From contig NZ_CP120233.1 in assembly GCF_030012985.1 (NCBI RefSeq), forward strand, positions 3,261,501 through 3,325,500: a stretch of 64,000 nt of DNA, read 5' to 3'. Of the stretch, positions 1 through 8,222 are shown piece after piece. The notes beneath the pieces were generated by a model. The model was not told the DNA's origin and did no database searches. It worked only from the letters and a program-made list of their open reading frames with translations. Each line of letters opens with the position of its first letter. Position 1 is the first letter of the stretch. This DNA is from Microbulbifer sp. VAAF005 (GTDB taxonomy: Bacteria; Pseudomonadota; Gammaproteobacteria; Pseudomonadales; Cellvibrionaceae). The translations under genes and the position numbers were made by a program.

Positions 1-66
1 GCAATCTGCGCTGTCAAGCAAGTCGCGCTCACCTCGGTGCAGAGAAACCCCTTGTAAATTGATCAC
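1..66 (-). CDS. ABC-F family ATP-binding protein, N-terminal 22 residues (partial)
   Basis: Reading the minus strand from a GTG at 66-64 gives an open frame to the window edge beginning MINLQGVSLHRGERDLLDSA. This resembles the start of YheS-type ABC-F ATPases, in which a short beta strand precedes the Walker A region. A purine-rich GAGG lies about 7 nt upstream of the GTG. ABC-F proteins are soluble twin-ATPase factors, mostly acting on ribosomes. The Walker motifs lie outside the window, so the call rests on the N-terminal pattern and on the neighbour, since TIGR02444 genes often lie beside such ABC-F genes. It is divergent from the TIGR02444 gene, with 108 nt between them holding both promoters. 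Confidence 0.6.
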   Translation of the reverse strand, partial: MINLQGVSLHRGERDLLDSADC

Positions 67-174
67 TGGAAAAACCTCATATGAATAGGCCGATGAATGC
101 TAGGCTATTGAACAGACCCGGACTCCACAGAGACTGGGGCACTATGCCGATCAGCAAAGGGTCGGGATTCTAAC

Positions 175-669
175 GTGACAAATACTTCACCTCCATCTTC
201 CCCCAAGGAAAACCCCCTCTGGCAGTTCAGCTTGGACTTTTATACCTATCAGGATGTCGAACAGTTCCTACTCGACTGCCAAGACAGAAATGGCGCTGAC
301 GTGTGTCTTCTACTGTGGGCGAGCTATACAGCCGTTTGTGGCAAGGAAATCAGTGAAGAGGGATGGAGAGTCGCAGATCGAGGCGTTGCGCCGCGCAGGC
401 GAATGATTCGCAGTGTGCGACACCTGCGTCGTTGGTTGGGGAGTTTGCGCCCCCATACCCAGCGGGTCTACGCGCTGTGTAAACGCTATGAATTGAAACT
501 GGAGCAGTTGCAGTTGGCTGCGCTGTGGAAAATTTATGCTGAGGACTGGCCGGGGGATCGCTCTGCACTGGAGCTAGCATCCCAGCAATATGGTTTGCAG
601 CAAAAAGATCAGGCCCACTGGGCGGGCCTGATCGAAAGCTACTTGGCTCACAGGGGGGCAGCGGGTTAA
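175..669 (+). CDS. TIGR02444 family protein
   Basis: A 164-aa soluble, probably all-helical protein starting at GTG 175. The N-terminal half carries the family-type FYxxxxVExxLLxxQDxxGxDVxLLLW segment (about residues 20-50), followed by a Trp/Arg-rich central region (RRMIRSVRHLRRWLG, about residues 74-88). No signal peptide or membrane segment is visible. The biochemical function of the family is unknown. It stands alone, divergent from the ABC-F gene at the window edge and convergent with the algP-like gene. The family assignment is from recognised sequence pattern only. Confidence 0.75.
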   Translation: MTNTSPPSSPKENPLWQFSLDFYTYQDVEQFLLDCQDRNGADVCLLLWASYTAVCGKEISEEGWRVADRGVAPRRRMIRSVRHLRRWLGSLRPHTQRVYALCKRYELKLEQLQLAALWKIYAEDWPGDRSALELASQQYGLQQKDQAHWAGLIESYLAHRGAAG

Positions 670-693
670 GCCACTGTTACACCCCTCTGGGCG

Positions 694-739
694 CTGTACT
701 TTTCTGGGGTCGCCGGTAATACAGTCGTGAAAAGTACAG
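694..739. repeat. 11-bp perfect inverted repeat between convergent genes
   Basis: CTGTACTTTTC at 694-704 is perfectly complementary to GAAAAGTACAG at 729-739, with a 24-nt spacer. It lies in the short gap between the convergent TIGR02444 and algP-like genes, so it may end transcription from either side. The T/A-rich part is inside the arms and no separate U-tract follows, so it is not a canonical intrinsic terminator. Confidence 0.45.
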
Positions 740-784
740 AGCTCAATTAAGCAGCACCGTATTTGGCTGCGAGGAGTCCCGAGA

Positions 785-1746
785 CTATTCGCCGCTGGGT
801 TGCTCCGAAGAAAAGAGGCTGTTTGCCGGAGTGCTGGGAGTAATCGTTGCTGCTGGGCGCGGAGTTTCCACCGGTTTCTGCTGCTCAGCTGGAGCCATTG
901 CTTTTGAATCGTCTTTGGGTTTCTCAACGGTTTCAGGTTTGCTGACAGCCTTCACCTTCGGAGTTTCTGCGCTTGGCTTGACTGTTGCAGGCTTGGCTTC
1001 CGTTGAGGGTTTGCTCGCCGCTGGTTTTTTGGCAGCAGTAGTTTTAGCTGGAGCTTTCTTCGCTGGATTTTTTTCTCGGCAGTAGAAGCTTTCTTGGCTG
1101 GTGCTTTTTTCGCAGCAGTGGAGGCTTTCTTTGCGGGAGTTTTCTTTACAGCTTTAGTGGCAGCGGCGGTTTTTGCTGGCGCTTTCTTGGCACTAGTTTT
1201 CTTTTCTGTGGCTTTTTTTGCCACTGTCTTTTTCACTGTTTTGGCGGTGCTGGTAGTGCTTGCTTTAGTGCGGCTCTTTGCTGCGGTTGCTTTAGGAGCG
1301 GCTACTTTTTTTGAGGTGGTAGCTTTGCGGGCTTTTGGCTTGGATTTGTTCAGTAGTTTTTCTGCTTTTACACCGGCCTTACGCACAGCTTCGGCAGCTT
1401 TCAGCTCGGCCTTTGCCTGGGACTCGGTACTCTTTGCTTCGGCGTGTGATGCCTTTGCTTGCTGGAGTACTTCGTTATGCTTTTCTACATTGGCCTTGGC
1501 GGTTTCTACACGCTTTTGAGTGGCAGCTGTCTTTCGTGTCTTGGCTGCAGTTCTAGCGTCTACTAGTTTGGTTTTCGCTTTAGCTAATTTTTCTTTTGCA
1601 GAAGTCAGTGCTTTTCCGGCTTTTAAAACACTTTTGCCGGCATCGGCAACTTTCTTGTTGCGGGCTTTGTCTAGCTTGACGGTTAGCTTGGAAATTTGTG
1701 CTTCCAGTTCTGCGACTGAATTGACAGCTCTTTGTTTGGCAGCCAT
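785..1746 (-). CDS. algP: AlgP-like histone H1-type Ala/Lys/Pro-rich protein (frame break at an A7 run)
   Basis: The ATG at 1746 opens a protein with a coiled-coil N-terminal part (about residues 8-135, AELEAQISKLTVKLDKARNK) and a low-complexity tail of KKAPAKKAS-like repeats, the layout of AlgP (AlgR3), a DNA-binding H1-like protein of Pseudomonas. The open frame as written continues to 952 but changes abruptly to a non-repetitive Arg/Gln tail after TAEKK. Adding one base to the seven-A run (plus-strand T7, 1068-1074) restores KNPAKKAPAKTTAAKKP and runs to a TAG at 785-787, giving about 320 aa. The neighbouring FKBP and algQ genes reproduce the Pseudomonas algP locus. Either the run is undercalled in the assembly, or the A7 is a real slippage site producing two products. 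Confidence 0.8.
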
Positions 1747-2203
1747 GAGTAAATGTCCTGACGTTTATTATCAATTGGAACATCCGGACAGTGTACGGAT
1801 CAGATCTATATGTAATAAACATATTTAAATCAGGGATCTGAACACTGTAAATTGTTCTGAAACTGAAAAGCACCTCAAACAGTCCGGAACAACAACCGGC
1901 GACTGGTCGATAATAGCGCTGTTTTTAAAAAAAATGTATGCCGTAAGCAGCGAAAATAGTGCTGTAAATGTATTTTTTTCTCGCTGGTCCCTGGAACCTT
2001 AAGGTGGAATGTGGTGTCCTGCACAGTGTGCGCGTCATCGGTATGCACTTGCAGTCGCCTTAGGTTAGACTTGAGCGGACTGGCGGAAAAGGTGCGCCTG
2101 GAGGCTAAGGGCCGAATCAGGATTACTTGATAAGCCGCCGCAGGCATTGACCCAGGGTCAAGCGCGAATCATTCAACGCAATACGGACAAAGAGACAACA
2201 CCC
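1747..2203. other. Intergenic region between divergent algP-like and FKBP genes
   Basis: A 457-nt gap holding the promoters of two divergent genes. It is AT-rich near 1800-1975. I see no convincing gene, RNA or repeat. A TTG-initiated in-frame extension of the FKBP gene starts at 2147 but would add 19 residues in front of a perfect lipoprotein signal, so it is not used. Confidence 0.5.
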
Positions 2204-2992
2204 ATGAATAAATACCCTTTGGCTGCAGCAATTGCCCTTGGCCTGGCGCTGACCGGCTGTAACGAACAGGGATCTAAGCAGGAAAAAGAAGTTGCCCTGG
2301 ACACCCAGGAGAAGAAGGTCAGCTACATCATTGCCGAAGATATGGCGAAGCGCCTTGAAGCTCAGGATGTGAAATTAGATCCCCAAGTGGTGATGATGGC
2401 TCTTAAGGATGTTTCCAGCGGCAATGAATCCCGTTTGACTGAAGAAGAAAAGCAGCAAACGATTGCTGCCTTCCAAGAGCAAATGCAGAAGAAGCAGCAG
2501 GAAATGCTGGCTCAGCAAGAGAAAGAATTCAAAGAGACAGCTGATAAAAACCTGCAGGAAGGAAAAGCCTTCCTCGAAGAGAATGCCAAGAAAGATGGTG
2601 TTGTTACCACTGATTCCGGCCTGCAGTACAAGGTGATTAGTGAGGGTTCCGGCGGCAAGCCCAGCGAGAACAGCACTGTTGAAGTGGACTACAAGGGTAC
2701 CCTGATCAATGGTGAAGAGTTTGATAGCTCTTACGCCCGTGGTGAGCCGGTCCAGTTCCCGGTTAATGGTGTTATCAAGGGTTGGACCGAAGCGCTGCAA
2801 CTGATGAAAGAGGGTTCCAAGTGGGAGCTTTACATCCCTTCCGAGCTGGCATATGGCCCGGGTGGTGCAGGCGGTAAGATCGGCCCTAACGCAACGCTGA
2901 TTTTTGAAGTGGAGTTGCACAAAGCCAATGTTGGCAAGGAAGATGGCGCCGAGAAAAAAGAAGAGAAAAAAGAAGAGCCCAAAAGTGAGTAA
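2204..2992 (+). CDS. FKBP-type peptidyl-prolyl isomerase, lipoprotein
   Basis: A 262-aa protein from ATG 2204. Residues 1-18 form a lipoprotein signal (ALGLALTGC). An N-terminal Mip/FkpA-type dimerisation region follows (about 30-135, [16 protein letters not shown] and a long Gln/Lys-rich helix), then an FKBP domain (about 140-235) with [18 protein letters not shown] and [22 protein letters not shown], and finally a charged Lys/Glu tail. It should isomerise Xaa-Pro bonds of envelope proteins from a membrane anchor in the periplasm. It lies between algP-like and algQ genes, as PA5254 does in Pseudomonas aeruginosa. A strong terminator follows at once, so it is probably monocistronic. Confidence 0.92.
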   Translation: MNKYPLAAAIALGLALTGCNEQGSKQEKEVALDTQEKKVSYIIAEDMAKRLEAQDVKLDPQVVMMALKDVSSGNESRLTEEEKQQTIAAFQEQMQKKQQEMLAQQEKEFKETADKNLQEGKAFLEENAKKDGVVTTDSGLQYKVISEGSGGKPSENSTVEVDYKGTLINGEEFDSSYARGEPVQFPVNGVIKGWTEALQLMKEGSKWELYIPSELAYGPGGAGGKIGPNATLIFEVELHKANVGKEDGAEKKEEKKEEPKSE

Positions 2993-3017
2993 TTAGATTT
3001 ACTACTTTGGATTCAAT

Positions 3018-3048
3018 AAAGGCGCCCATTGGGCGCCTTTATTTTTTA
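3018..3048 (+). terminator. Intrinsic terminator after the FKBP gene
   Basis: Perfect 10-bp stem AAAGGCGCCC / GGGCGCCTTT (3018-3027 and 3031-3040) with a 3-nt loop, followed by ATTTTTT. It lies 26 nt after the FKBP stop codon. Because the stem starts with AAA, it could also work for the convergent algQ gene. Confidence 0.9.
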
Positions 3049-3125
3049 CCCTGAAAAATCAATAACAAAAATCTTCGATTAAAGGCGCCGGTTTCCCATC
3101 GACTTTATAGTGATGAATTCAGTTT

Positions 3126-3593
3126 TCAGACCAGTTGGTTTTTATGGGCTGTGTGCAAAAGTGCGATCATTCGATCTTCGGAACTAAAGCGGGTTTCCAA
3201 TGCTTCCCCCAGCTGTGACAAATCCGGGTTCAGGCTGGATAGATCGTCGGTTTCCTGGTACTTATCATTGAAATCGACAGCGACATCAGTGGTCACATCA
3301 ATATCCCGATAGAGTTCCCGCGCCTTTTGCAGCCCCTGTTTATCATCAAAAGCCTGGCCTTCCAGTATGAGTTGTTCGTATACCTCAAAGTGTCCCGCAG
3401 AGACGTAGTCCACCAGCAACTGGCAAAGATGACGAACACCGTTCTCGGTCTCCGAATCCCCATCGTTAAACTCTTTCTTCTCAGATAGGTGGTAGTAACT
3501 TACCAGCAGGATTTGTCGGGACTGTAGCCAACGGTCAATGATTTCACTGACGCCACCCCAGCGCTCGCGCGCAGATTTACAATTTTCCAGCAT
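3126..3593 (-). CDS. algQ: Rsd/AlgQ family anti-sigma-70 regulator
   Basis: A 155-aa cytosolic helical protein starting MLENCKSARERWGGV, with the Rsd/AlgQ core IIDRWLQSRQILLVSYYHL (about residues 20-38), LCQLLVDYVSAGHFEVYEQL and LGEALETRFSSEDRMIALL. Rsd binds region 4 of sigma-70 and shifts RNA polymerase toward alternative sigma factors; in Pseudomonas AlgQ affects alginate and siderophore control. The start at 3593 has AAGGA nine bases upstream and gives the normal family length (about 155-160). An upstream in-frame ATG at 3689 adds 32 unrelated residues and is rejected. It belongs to the conserved algP-FKBP-algQ-dsbB neighbourhood. Confidence 0.93.
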   Translation of the reverse strand: MLENCKSARERWGGVSEIIDRWLQSRQILLVSYYHLSEKKEFNDGDSETENGVRHLCQLLVDYVSAGHFEVYEQLILEGQAFDDKQGLQKARELYRDIDVTTDVAVDFNDKYQETDDLSSLNPDLSQLGEALETRFSSEDRMIALLHTAHKNQLV

Positions 3594-3762
3594 CTCCAAG
3601 AATCCTTTGGTTACTGTTGCCGTGATAGCCAGCTTTATTGCTGATCCCGAAGGCCCTAAGAAGATAGGAGATTCCCCCGCCGACGGCAAGGCGCAGAGTG
3701 TGATCTACGCCAGAATACAACGATGCTTGCGGCGATCTTCGGTGGAGCAAATCTAGGGTGTT

Positions 3763-4449
3763 TTATCCACTGATAATGAGCGGCAAAACCAGTGCTGTGA
3801 GCGCACCGCAGGTACCCATCGCCAATGCTGCACAGGCGCCGCAAAGGGCGCTGATTTCTAATGCCCGCGCGGTCCCCACCGCGTGGGCATTAATGCCGAG
3901 TACGATACCGACAATGCGCTCATCGTGAATATTGAGCCTACTCATTAGAGCTGGGCCAGCGATAGCACCGACCACTCCAGTCAAGACCACAATAGCCGCA
4001 GTGAGGCTGAGAGAAGCGTGGATTGTTTCCGCCAGTGCCAATGCGATGGGGGTGGTAATGGACTTGCCGCTCAACGCCAGTAGTACTGACTTGCCCGCGC
4101 CGAATATCAAGGCGATTAATACCGCTATAACCGGGGCCAAAATCGCGCCCACAAAAATAGTGACAAGTAGCGGCCAGCCGGCTTTGCGGATAATCACTAG
4201 ATTTTGTTTGAGAGGGACAGCCAGGGCAACAACTGCTGGACCTAACAAACTGTACAGTAATGCACTGGAGCCCTGATAACTCTCATAGGGGATATGGAGA
4301 ACACTCAATGTTATTGCGGTCAAAATGCTAGCGCTGATGATAGGGTGTAGCAGAACAGTCTTGTAGCGCCGGTAAAGGGTAACACCGATAAGAAAAGCTA
4401 TGACATTCAAGGGCAATACAAAGATTGGGCTCGCCAGAAATTCATTCAC
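3763..4449 (-). CDS. lrgB: LrgB/CidB family membrane protein
   Basis: A 228-aa polytopic inner-membrane protein with about seven hydrophobic segments and LrgB-family motifs: PLKQNLVIIRKAGWPLL, SGKSITTPIALALAE and GINAHAVGTARALE. The LrgA/LrgB (CidA/CidB) pair was first linked to murein hydrolase control and holin-like behaviour, and in other organisms to pyruvate or glycolate transport; which applies here cannot be told. It starts with GTG at 4449, overlapping the TGA of the upstream lrgA as GTGA, so the two are translationally coupled. The N-terminus and length fit the family. Confidence 0.9.
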   Translation of the reverse strand: MNEFLASPIFVLPLNVIAFLIGVTLYRRYKTVLLHPIISASILTAITLSVLHIPYESYQGSSALLYSLLGPAVVALAVPLKQNLVIIRKAGWPLLVTIFVGAILAPVIAVLIALIFGAGKSVLLALSGKSITTPIALALAETIHASLSLTAAIVVLTGVVGAIAGPALMSRLNIHDERIVGIVLGINAHAVGTARALEISALCGACAALAMGTCGALTALVLPLIISG

Positions 4450-4830
4450 TCTCTATTACCCCCAGAGCGAATCAGCAATTTCTTTAGTAGCTGTGCGCAA
4501 ATAGCGATACTGATCAGTGTGCCAATCACAATAGCGGCGATTAAGGCTAGCCAGTCGGATAGAGTCAGGCCCTGGAAAAAAATACCCCGACAGCCGCCGG
4601 TAGCAATAACAGCGGCAATAGGTAAAGCAGTTGTGAGCTGACTTTGGCAAGGCCTGCGGGAGCCCCACCATTGAATACGAGAATCACCAGTAGCATCAGC
4701 ATCCCTATGACAGATCCCGGAATGGGTAGTGACAGGCTTGAGCTGGTGAAATTGCCCAGCCAGGTACAGGCAACCAGAATGGCAGCTCCCCCAGCCAGTG
4801 CAGTATGTTGTGCAGCGTGGATTTTGACAT
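4446..4830 (-). pseudogene. lrgA: LrgA/CidA family holin-like protein, frame broken at two homopolymers
   Basis: No single frame covers this gene. Starting at ATG 4830 (MSKSTLHNILHWLG), frame 0 is lost at a minus-strand G5 run (4788-4792). The next frame carries GGAAILVACTWLGN and the family core LSLPIPGSVIGMLML. It is lost again at a T7 run (4576-4582), after which the third frame gives FQGLTLSDWLALIAAIVIGT to the TGA at 4446. Adding one G and one T restores a continuous protein of about 128 aa with four membrane segments, the usual CidA/LrgA size. The intact coupled lrgB argues that the gene is functional and the breaks are assembly undercalls; a real pseudogene is the alternative. Confidence 0.72.
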
Positions 4831-4866
4831 GTAGGAGATGGCGGCCGGTAAAGCCGCCGGAGATTG

Positions 4867-5358
4867 TTAAGCTCTGCGGAATGCTTGCCAGCCACCGAAC
4901 AGGATCAGACCGGCAAAACCGATAGCGGCCCAACCGGGGATACTCAGGCCCATCATGGTCCACTGTACTTCAGCACAATTGCCATCGCCGCTCAGCAGTG
5001 CCTTGAGCACATCGGCCATCGGGAAAACTTCAATCATATAGCTGACGCTTGGACCACAGGCCGGTACTTGGTCTTCCGGCAGGCTTTGCAGCCACAGTTG
5101 GCGACCGGCAAAGTAGAGACCGCCCATTGCCCACAGGGATACCAGCAGGCCGTAGACACGACGGCCAATGGTGGCAGGGTTGTGCAGGAATGCGATCAAC
5201 GAAACTACACCAACACCCAATAGCATTACCCGCTGGGTAATACACAATTTGCAAGGCTCCAGCCCCTGCACGTACTCGAGATAAAAGGCGGAGCCGAGTA
5301 AAAAGGCCACCATTAGGAAGACCAGAAGAAAAGTGATGCGCGGGTTGGGTAAGGTCAT
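4867..5358 (-). CDS. dsbB: Disulfide bond formation protein DsbB
   Basis: A 163-aa inner-membrane protein with four hydrophobic segments. It has the quinone-proximal Cys36-Lys-Leu-Cys39 pair followed by Gln-Arg (CKLCITQR), and a second periplasmic pair, Cys101 (VPACGP) and Cys128 (GDGNCAE). DsbB reoxidises DsbA and passes electrons to ubiquinone. Its ATG overlaps the TGA of the upstream ACP phosphodiesterase (ATGA), so the two are coupled. In Pseudomonas a dsbB homologue (dsbH) adjoins algQ; here lrgAB lies between them. Confidence 0.95.
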   Translation of the reverse strand: MTLPNPRITFLLVFLMVAFLLGSAFYLEYVQGLEPCKLCITQRVMLLGVGVVSLIAFLHNPATIGRRVYGLLVSLWAMGGLYFAGRQLWLQSLPEDQVPACGPSVSYMIEVFPMADVLKALLSGDGNCAEVQWTMMGLSIPGWAAIGFAGLILFGGWQAFRRA

Positions 5359-5957
5359 GGTAATTCGGGTCCTGAATAGTGCTGTCGAAAGCGGTTCGCT
5401 TCGAGATTCAAGTCGGTTAATAGTTTATTGAAATTGCTTTCCAGTTTGTTCCGCCCGGCGATAAGTTCAGGCAGTAGCTCCTGCAGTGCTACCGGGCGGC
5501 GCAACCGCTGCCCAACCCGCTCCAGGGTCAGCTCGATTACCCGCTCCTCGCGGTAACTTTGCAGCAGTTTAATTTGCTCGGCGCGCTCAATAAATGCCAT
5601 TGCGCGTGGCGGAATATACCGGCTGTCGAAATGAAAGTCTCTCCAACAGCGCCGGCAAAACTCATCCAGCGCTTCAGGGTGCCACTGCTGCCAGTTTTCT
5701 GCCAACAGGTGATCAAACCATATATCCAGTGCGATACCGGCATAGCGACGCCAGCGCGGGTCCAGTTGTGCCAGGGCATCCCGGTAGGCAGGGTGAGCAT
5801 CGGTGATGGCATCAATGCGACGGTGCAGGCGAATACCATGCTCAATATCCGTTGGCCAACTGTCATCCAGGGGACCTTTAACAAAGTCCCCCAGGAGCCC
5901 ACCCAGTCGCCAGCGCGGTTTGGGCCCGGACAGTAACAGGTGTGCCAGATAGTTCAT
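5355..5957 (-). CDS. acpH: Acyl carrier protein phosphodiesterase
   Basis: A 200-aa protein of the AcpH (DUF479) family. The N-terminus MNYLAHLLLSG, GLLGDFVKG and GIRLHRRIDAITDAHPAY (about residues 20-60) carry the conserved His and Asp residues of this HD-like metal hydrolase, and WFDHLLAENW lies in the middle. AcpH removes 4'-phosphopantetheine from holo-ACP. It is the first gene of a probable acpH-dsbB-lrgA-lrgB transcript on the minus strand, overlapping dsbB by 4 nt. Confidence 0.88.
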   Translation of the reverse strand: MNYLAHLLLSGPKPRWRLGGLLGDFVKGPLDDSWPTDIEHGIRLHRRIDAITDAHPAYRDALAQLDPRWRRYAGIALDIWFDHLLAENWQQWHPEALDEFCRRCWRDFHFDSRYIPPRAMAFIERAEQIKLLQSYREERVIELTLERVGQRLRRPVALQELLPELIAGRNKLESNFNKLLTDLNLEANRFRQHYSGPELP

Positions 5958-5991
5958 AGGCCTCGCTCAGGCTGCGGCACTGTATCAGCCG

Positions 5992-7575
5992 CTAGTCCTG
6001 GCAGCAGTTGTATTGGGCATAGTAACGGCTCAGGAATGTTTCAAAAGTACCGCTATCCTGCGCTTCAATTTCTTTTTGCTTGAGCAGTGAGGTTTCTGCC
6101 TGCTGTAAGAAGTCTTGCAGATAGTCGCTGTCCAGAGGGCGCTCCAGGAAGTAGCGGCGGTGCTGTTCGGCTTTATCCATAGCCCACTGGGAAAAGGTAA
6201 TGTTTTGTTCGCGCATCTCTGCCAGTATCTGCTGTGCCGGTGTGAGGATATCCCCTTTCACCTTGGCCTTCTGCACGCCCACTGAGCCGCGGTATTGCGA
6301 GCCGCCCCAGGCGTTATCCAGCAGTTCTGCCACTGAATCGACCTCTTCCAATAGCTGGGTGGCCCAGTCGCTCAGTTTGCGCTCGCCACCGTTATCCAGC
6401 AGTGTTAGTTCCGGTTCGTGACCCCGGTAGACGATACGCTGTTGGTTCTCCTGGGTACTGCGGTAATCGGCATCACTGGTTTTGGGGCTGTCAGTGAGCA
6501 GGCAGTGCAGCAGGAAGCTATCGAGAAAGCGCATCTGCTGGGCGTCAATTCCCAGGGGGGCGAAGGGGTTCAGGTCGAGACAGCGCACTTCAACATATTC
6601 AACACCGCGATTATCCAGCGCAGACAGCGCTGTTTCGCCGCGTTTGGCGGGGTTCTTGGGACGGATCGGTGAGTAAAACTCATTCTCGATTTGCAGTATG
6701 CCTGTGGACAATTGCTGGTAGTCGCCGCCTTCATTTTTAACCCCCATTTCCTGGTAGGGGCCGTAGGAACTGCTGATCGCTGAACAGAGCGTGGATAAAT
6801 AGCTGCGCAGGTCGTTGTAGCAAACCACTAGTGACTGCTGCACGTTGCTGTTGTAGCCCAGGTCGCCCATACGCAGGGACGTAGCGTGGGGCACGTGCAG
6901 AGTGTGGTCATCCCCATTGAAGGGCTCAAGACTGTGCTCGCGGCCATCGACAAAAGAAGCGCATACCGCAGGTGCGGCGCCAAACAGGTAAATCAGCAAC
7001 CAGTAATTGCGGCGGAAATTACGAATTAGATCGAAGTAGCGACGGGTTTTAAAACTTTTTAAATCCTCACTGCTGCCTTCGATTTCATGCAGCCATAGCC
7101 AGAACTCTTCAGGAAGCGAAAAGTTGTAGTGGATACCGGCGATAGTCTGCATGGCGCGGCCGTAGCGCAACCCCAGGCCCAGCCGGTAAATAGTTTTCAT
7201 TGTGCCGCTGTGAGAGCTGCCGTAGCGGGCAACGGGAATATCTTTATCTTCGCCAATCGCACAGGGCATGCTGTTAACCCACAGGCGCTCATCACCGATC
7301 TGGTTGTAGGTGTAGCGGTGGATACGGTCCAAGACCTGTAACGCTTCCTCTGGGGTCGCTACTGGCGGCGTAATAAATTCCAGTAGGGCCTCAGAGAAGT
7401 CGGTAGTAATACTTTCATGGGTAAGTGCGGAGCCCAGTGCTGTGGTATGCGGCGTTTGCGCAAGGGCGCCATCGGGAGCGACACGCAGGCTCTCTTTCTC
7501 GACACCGCGGAGGATGCCTTTGAGCAGTTGGGCTGGTTTGGCTTGCGATAGCGCGGCCAGGTGGGAAATGGGCAC
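5992..7575 (-). CDS. gshA: Glutamate-cysteine ligase
   Basis: First enzyme of glutathione synthesis: ATP-dependent joining of glutamate and cysteine in the cytosol. Family features include GVEKESLRV near the start, LTHESITTDFSEALLEFITPP (split here only by length limits), AGIHYNFS, NEFYSPIRPK and YVEVRCLDLNPF. I place the start at GTG 7575 because AAGGAG lies six bases upstream and the resulting 527 aa matches gammaproteobacterial GshA. An ATG at 7620 adds 15 Lys/Ser-rich residues and has a poor ribosome site. The gene is followed on the minus strand by acpH after 34 nt. Confidence 0.95.
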   Translation of the reverse strand: MPISHLAALSQAKPAQLLKGILRGVEKESLRVAPDGALAQTPHTTALGSALTHESITTDFSEALLEFITPPVATPEEALQVLDRIHRYTYNQIGDERLWVNSMPCAIGEDKDIPVARYGSSHSGTMKTIYRLGLGLRYGRAMQTIAGIHYNFSLPEEFWLWLHEIEGSSEDLKSFKTRRYFDLIRNFRRNYWLLIYLFGAAPAVCASFVDGREHSLEPFNGDDHTLHVPHATSLRMGDLGYNSNVQQSLVVCYNDLRSYLSTLCSAISSSYGPYQEMGVKNEGGDYQQLSTGILQIENEFYSPIRPKNPAKRGETALSALDNRGVEYVEVRCLDLNPFAPLGIDAQQMRFLDSFLLHCLLTDSPKTSDADYRSTQENQQRIVYRGHEPELTLLDNGGERKLSDWATQLLEEVDSVAELLDNAWGGSQYRGSVGVQKAKVKGDILTPAQQILAEMREQNITFSQWAMDKAEQHRRYFLERPLDSDYLQDFLQQAETSLLKQKEIEAQDSGTFETFLSRYYAQYNCCQD

Positions 7576-7660
7576 TCGAATCTCCTTGGTACTACCGGAA
7601 CTCTTCTTTATCGCTGCCATCTCGGGCGACTCTCTGTGCCGGTGCTGAATGTTCTGGCGC

Positions 7661-8092
7661 TCAGGCGGCGGATTCAGATTTGTTTTCGTCAGGCTGTGCG
7701 GGCGTTTCAGCGGGCGCTGGTTCCGGGGCAACCTCAGGCGCTTCTTCCGGTGCGACTTCAGGCGCAGGCTGGGGTTCTATCTCCGGGTTGGCCTGCTCTG
7801 GCAGTTCCTCAGGTGTTGAGGGGGTGATTTCAGGGTCACCCTGACTCACATCGCTGGATACCGGTGCCAGAGCTTCCTCGGGGATCTGGGGGTGCCCCTT
7901 AATGCTGAGTTCGCACAGTAGCAATTCAATGCGTAGGCTCACATTGCGAGTATTGGCCTCGAACATCTGGTTGATAGCGACATCTTTATGCTCGCTGCGA
8001 AACAGTTTGTTCGGCTCGCGGCCATCGGTCCATTCGCCGCTTTTACTCAGGAACTGCTGGTGCTGATTGGTCAGCACGTACACATGACTCAT
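7661..8092 (-). CDS. Hypothetical protein with Pro/Glu/Ala-rich tail
   Basis: A 143-aa protein starting MSHVYVLTNQHQQFLSKSGEW. The first 75 residues look like a small folded domain (NKLFRSEHKDVAINQMFE, then VSLRIELLLCEL). The rest is a low-complexity tail of PAPEVAPEEAPEVAPEPAPAE type, probably disordered. There is no signal peptide. An upstream ATG at 8104 adds only MPNT. I do not recognise the domain. It lies 85 nt upstream of gshA on the same strand and could share its transcript. Confidence 0.7.
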   Translation of the reverse strand: MSHVYVLTNQHQQFLSKSGEWTDGREPNKLFRSEHKDVAINQMFEANTRNVSLRIELLLCELSIKGHPQIPEEALAPVSSDVSQGDPEITPSTPEELPEQANPEIEPQPAPEVAPEEAPEVAPEPAPAETPAQPDENKSESAA

Positions 8093-8161
8093 TGTGTTGG
8101 GCAACTTTGATGCTGTGACAGAAAGGCAGTTTAGCGACGGGGGCTTTGTGGCTCAAGAACT

Positions 8162-8198
8162 CCGTTAGAGCGAAAGCGGTAAATGCCTGCTCTAACGG
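8162..8198. repeat. 10-bp inverted repeat downstream of malic enzyme
   Basis: CCGTTAGAGC (8162-8171) and GCTCTAACGG (8189-8198) are perfectly complementary with a 17-nt spacer. The repeat lies between the end of the malic enzyme gene and the start of the next minus-strand gene. No U-tract follows, so a role in transcript ending or mRNA stability is only possible. Confidence 0.5.
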
Positions 8199-8222
8199 GT
8201 TAAGTGAGGAAATCTGTGATCT

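Noticed and set aside
831-1519. Plus-strand open frames rich in Phe/Ala/Val opposite algP
   Set aside because: They are the antisense reading of Lys/Ala repeats in the algP-like gene (AAG and GCT codons read backwards) and have no independent signals.
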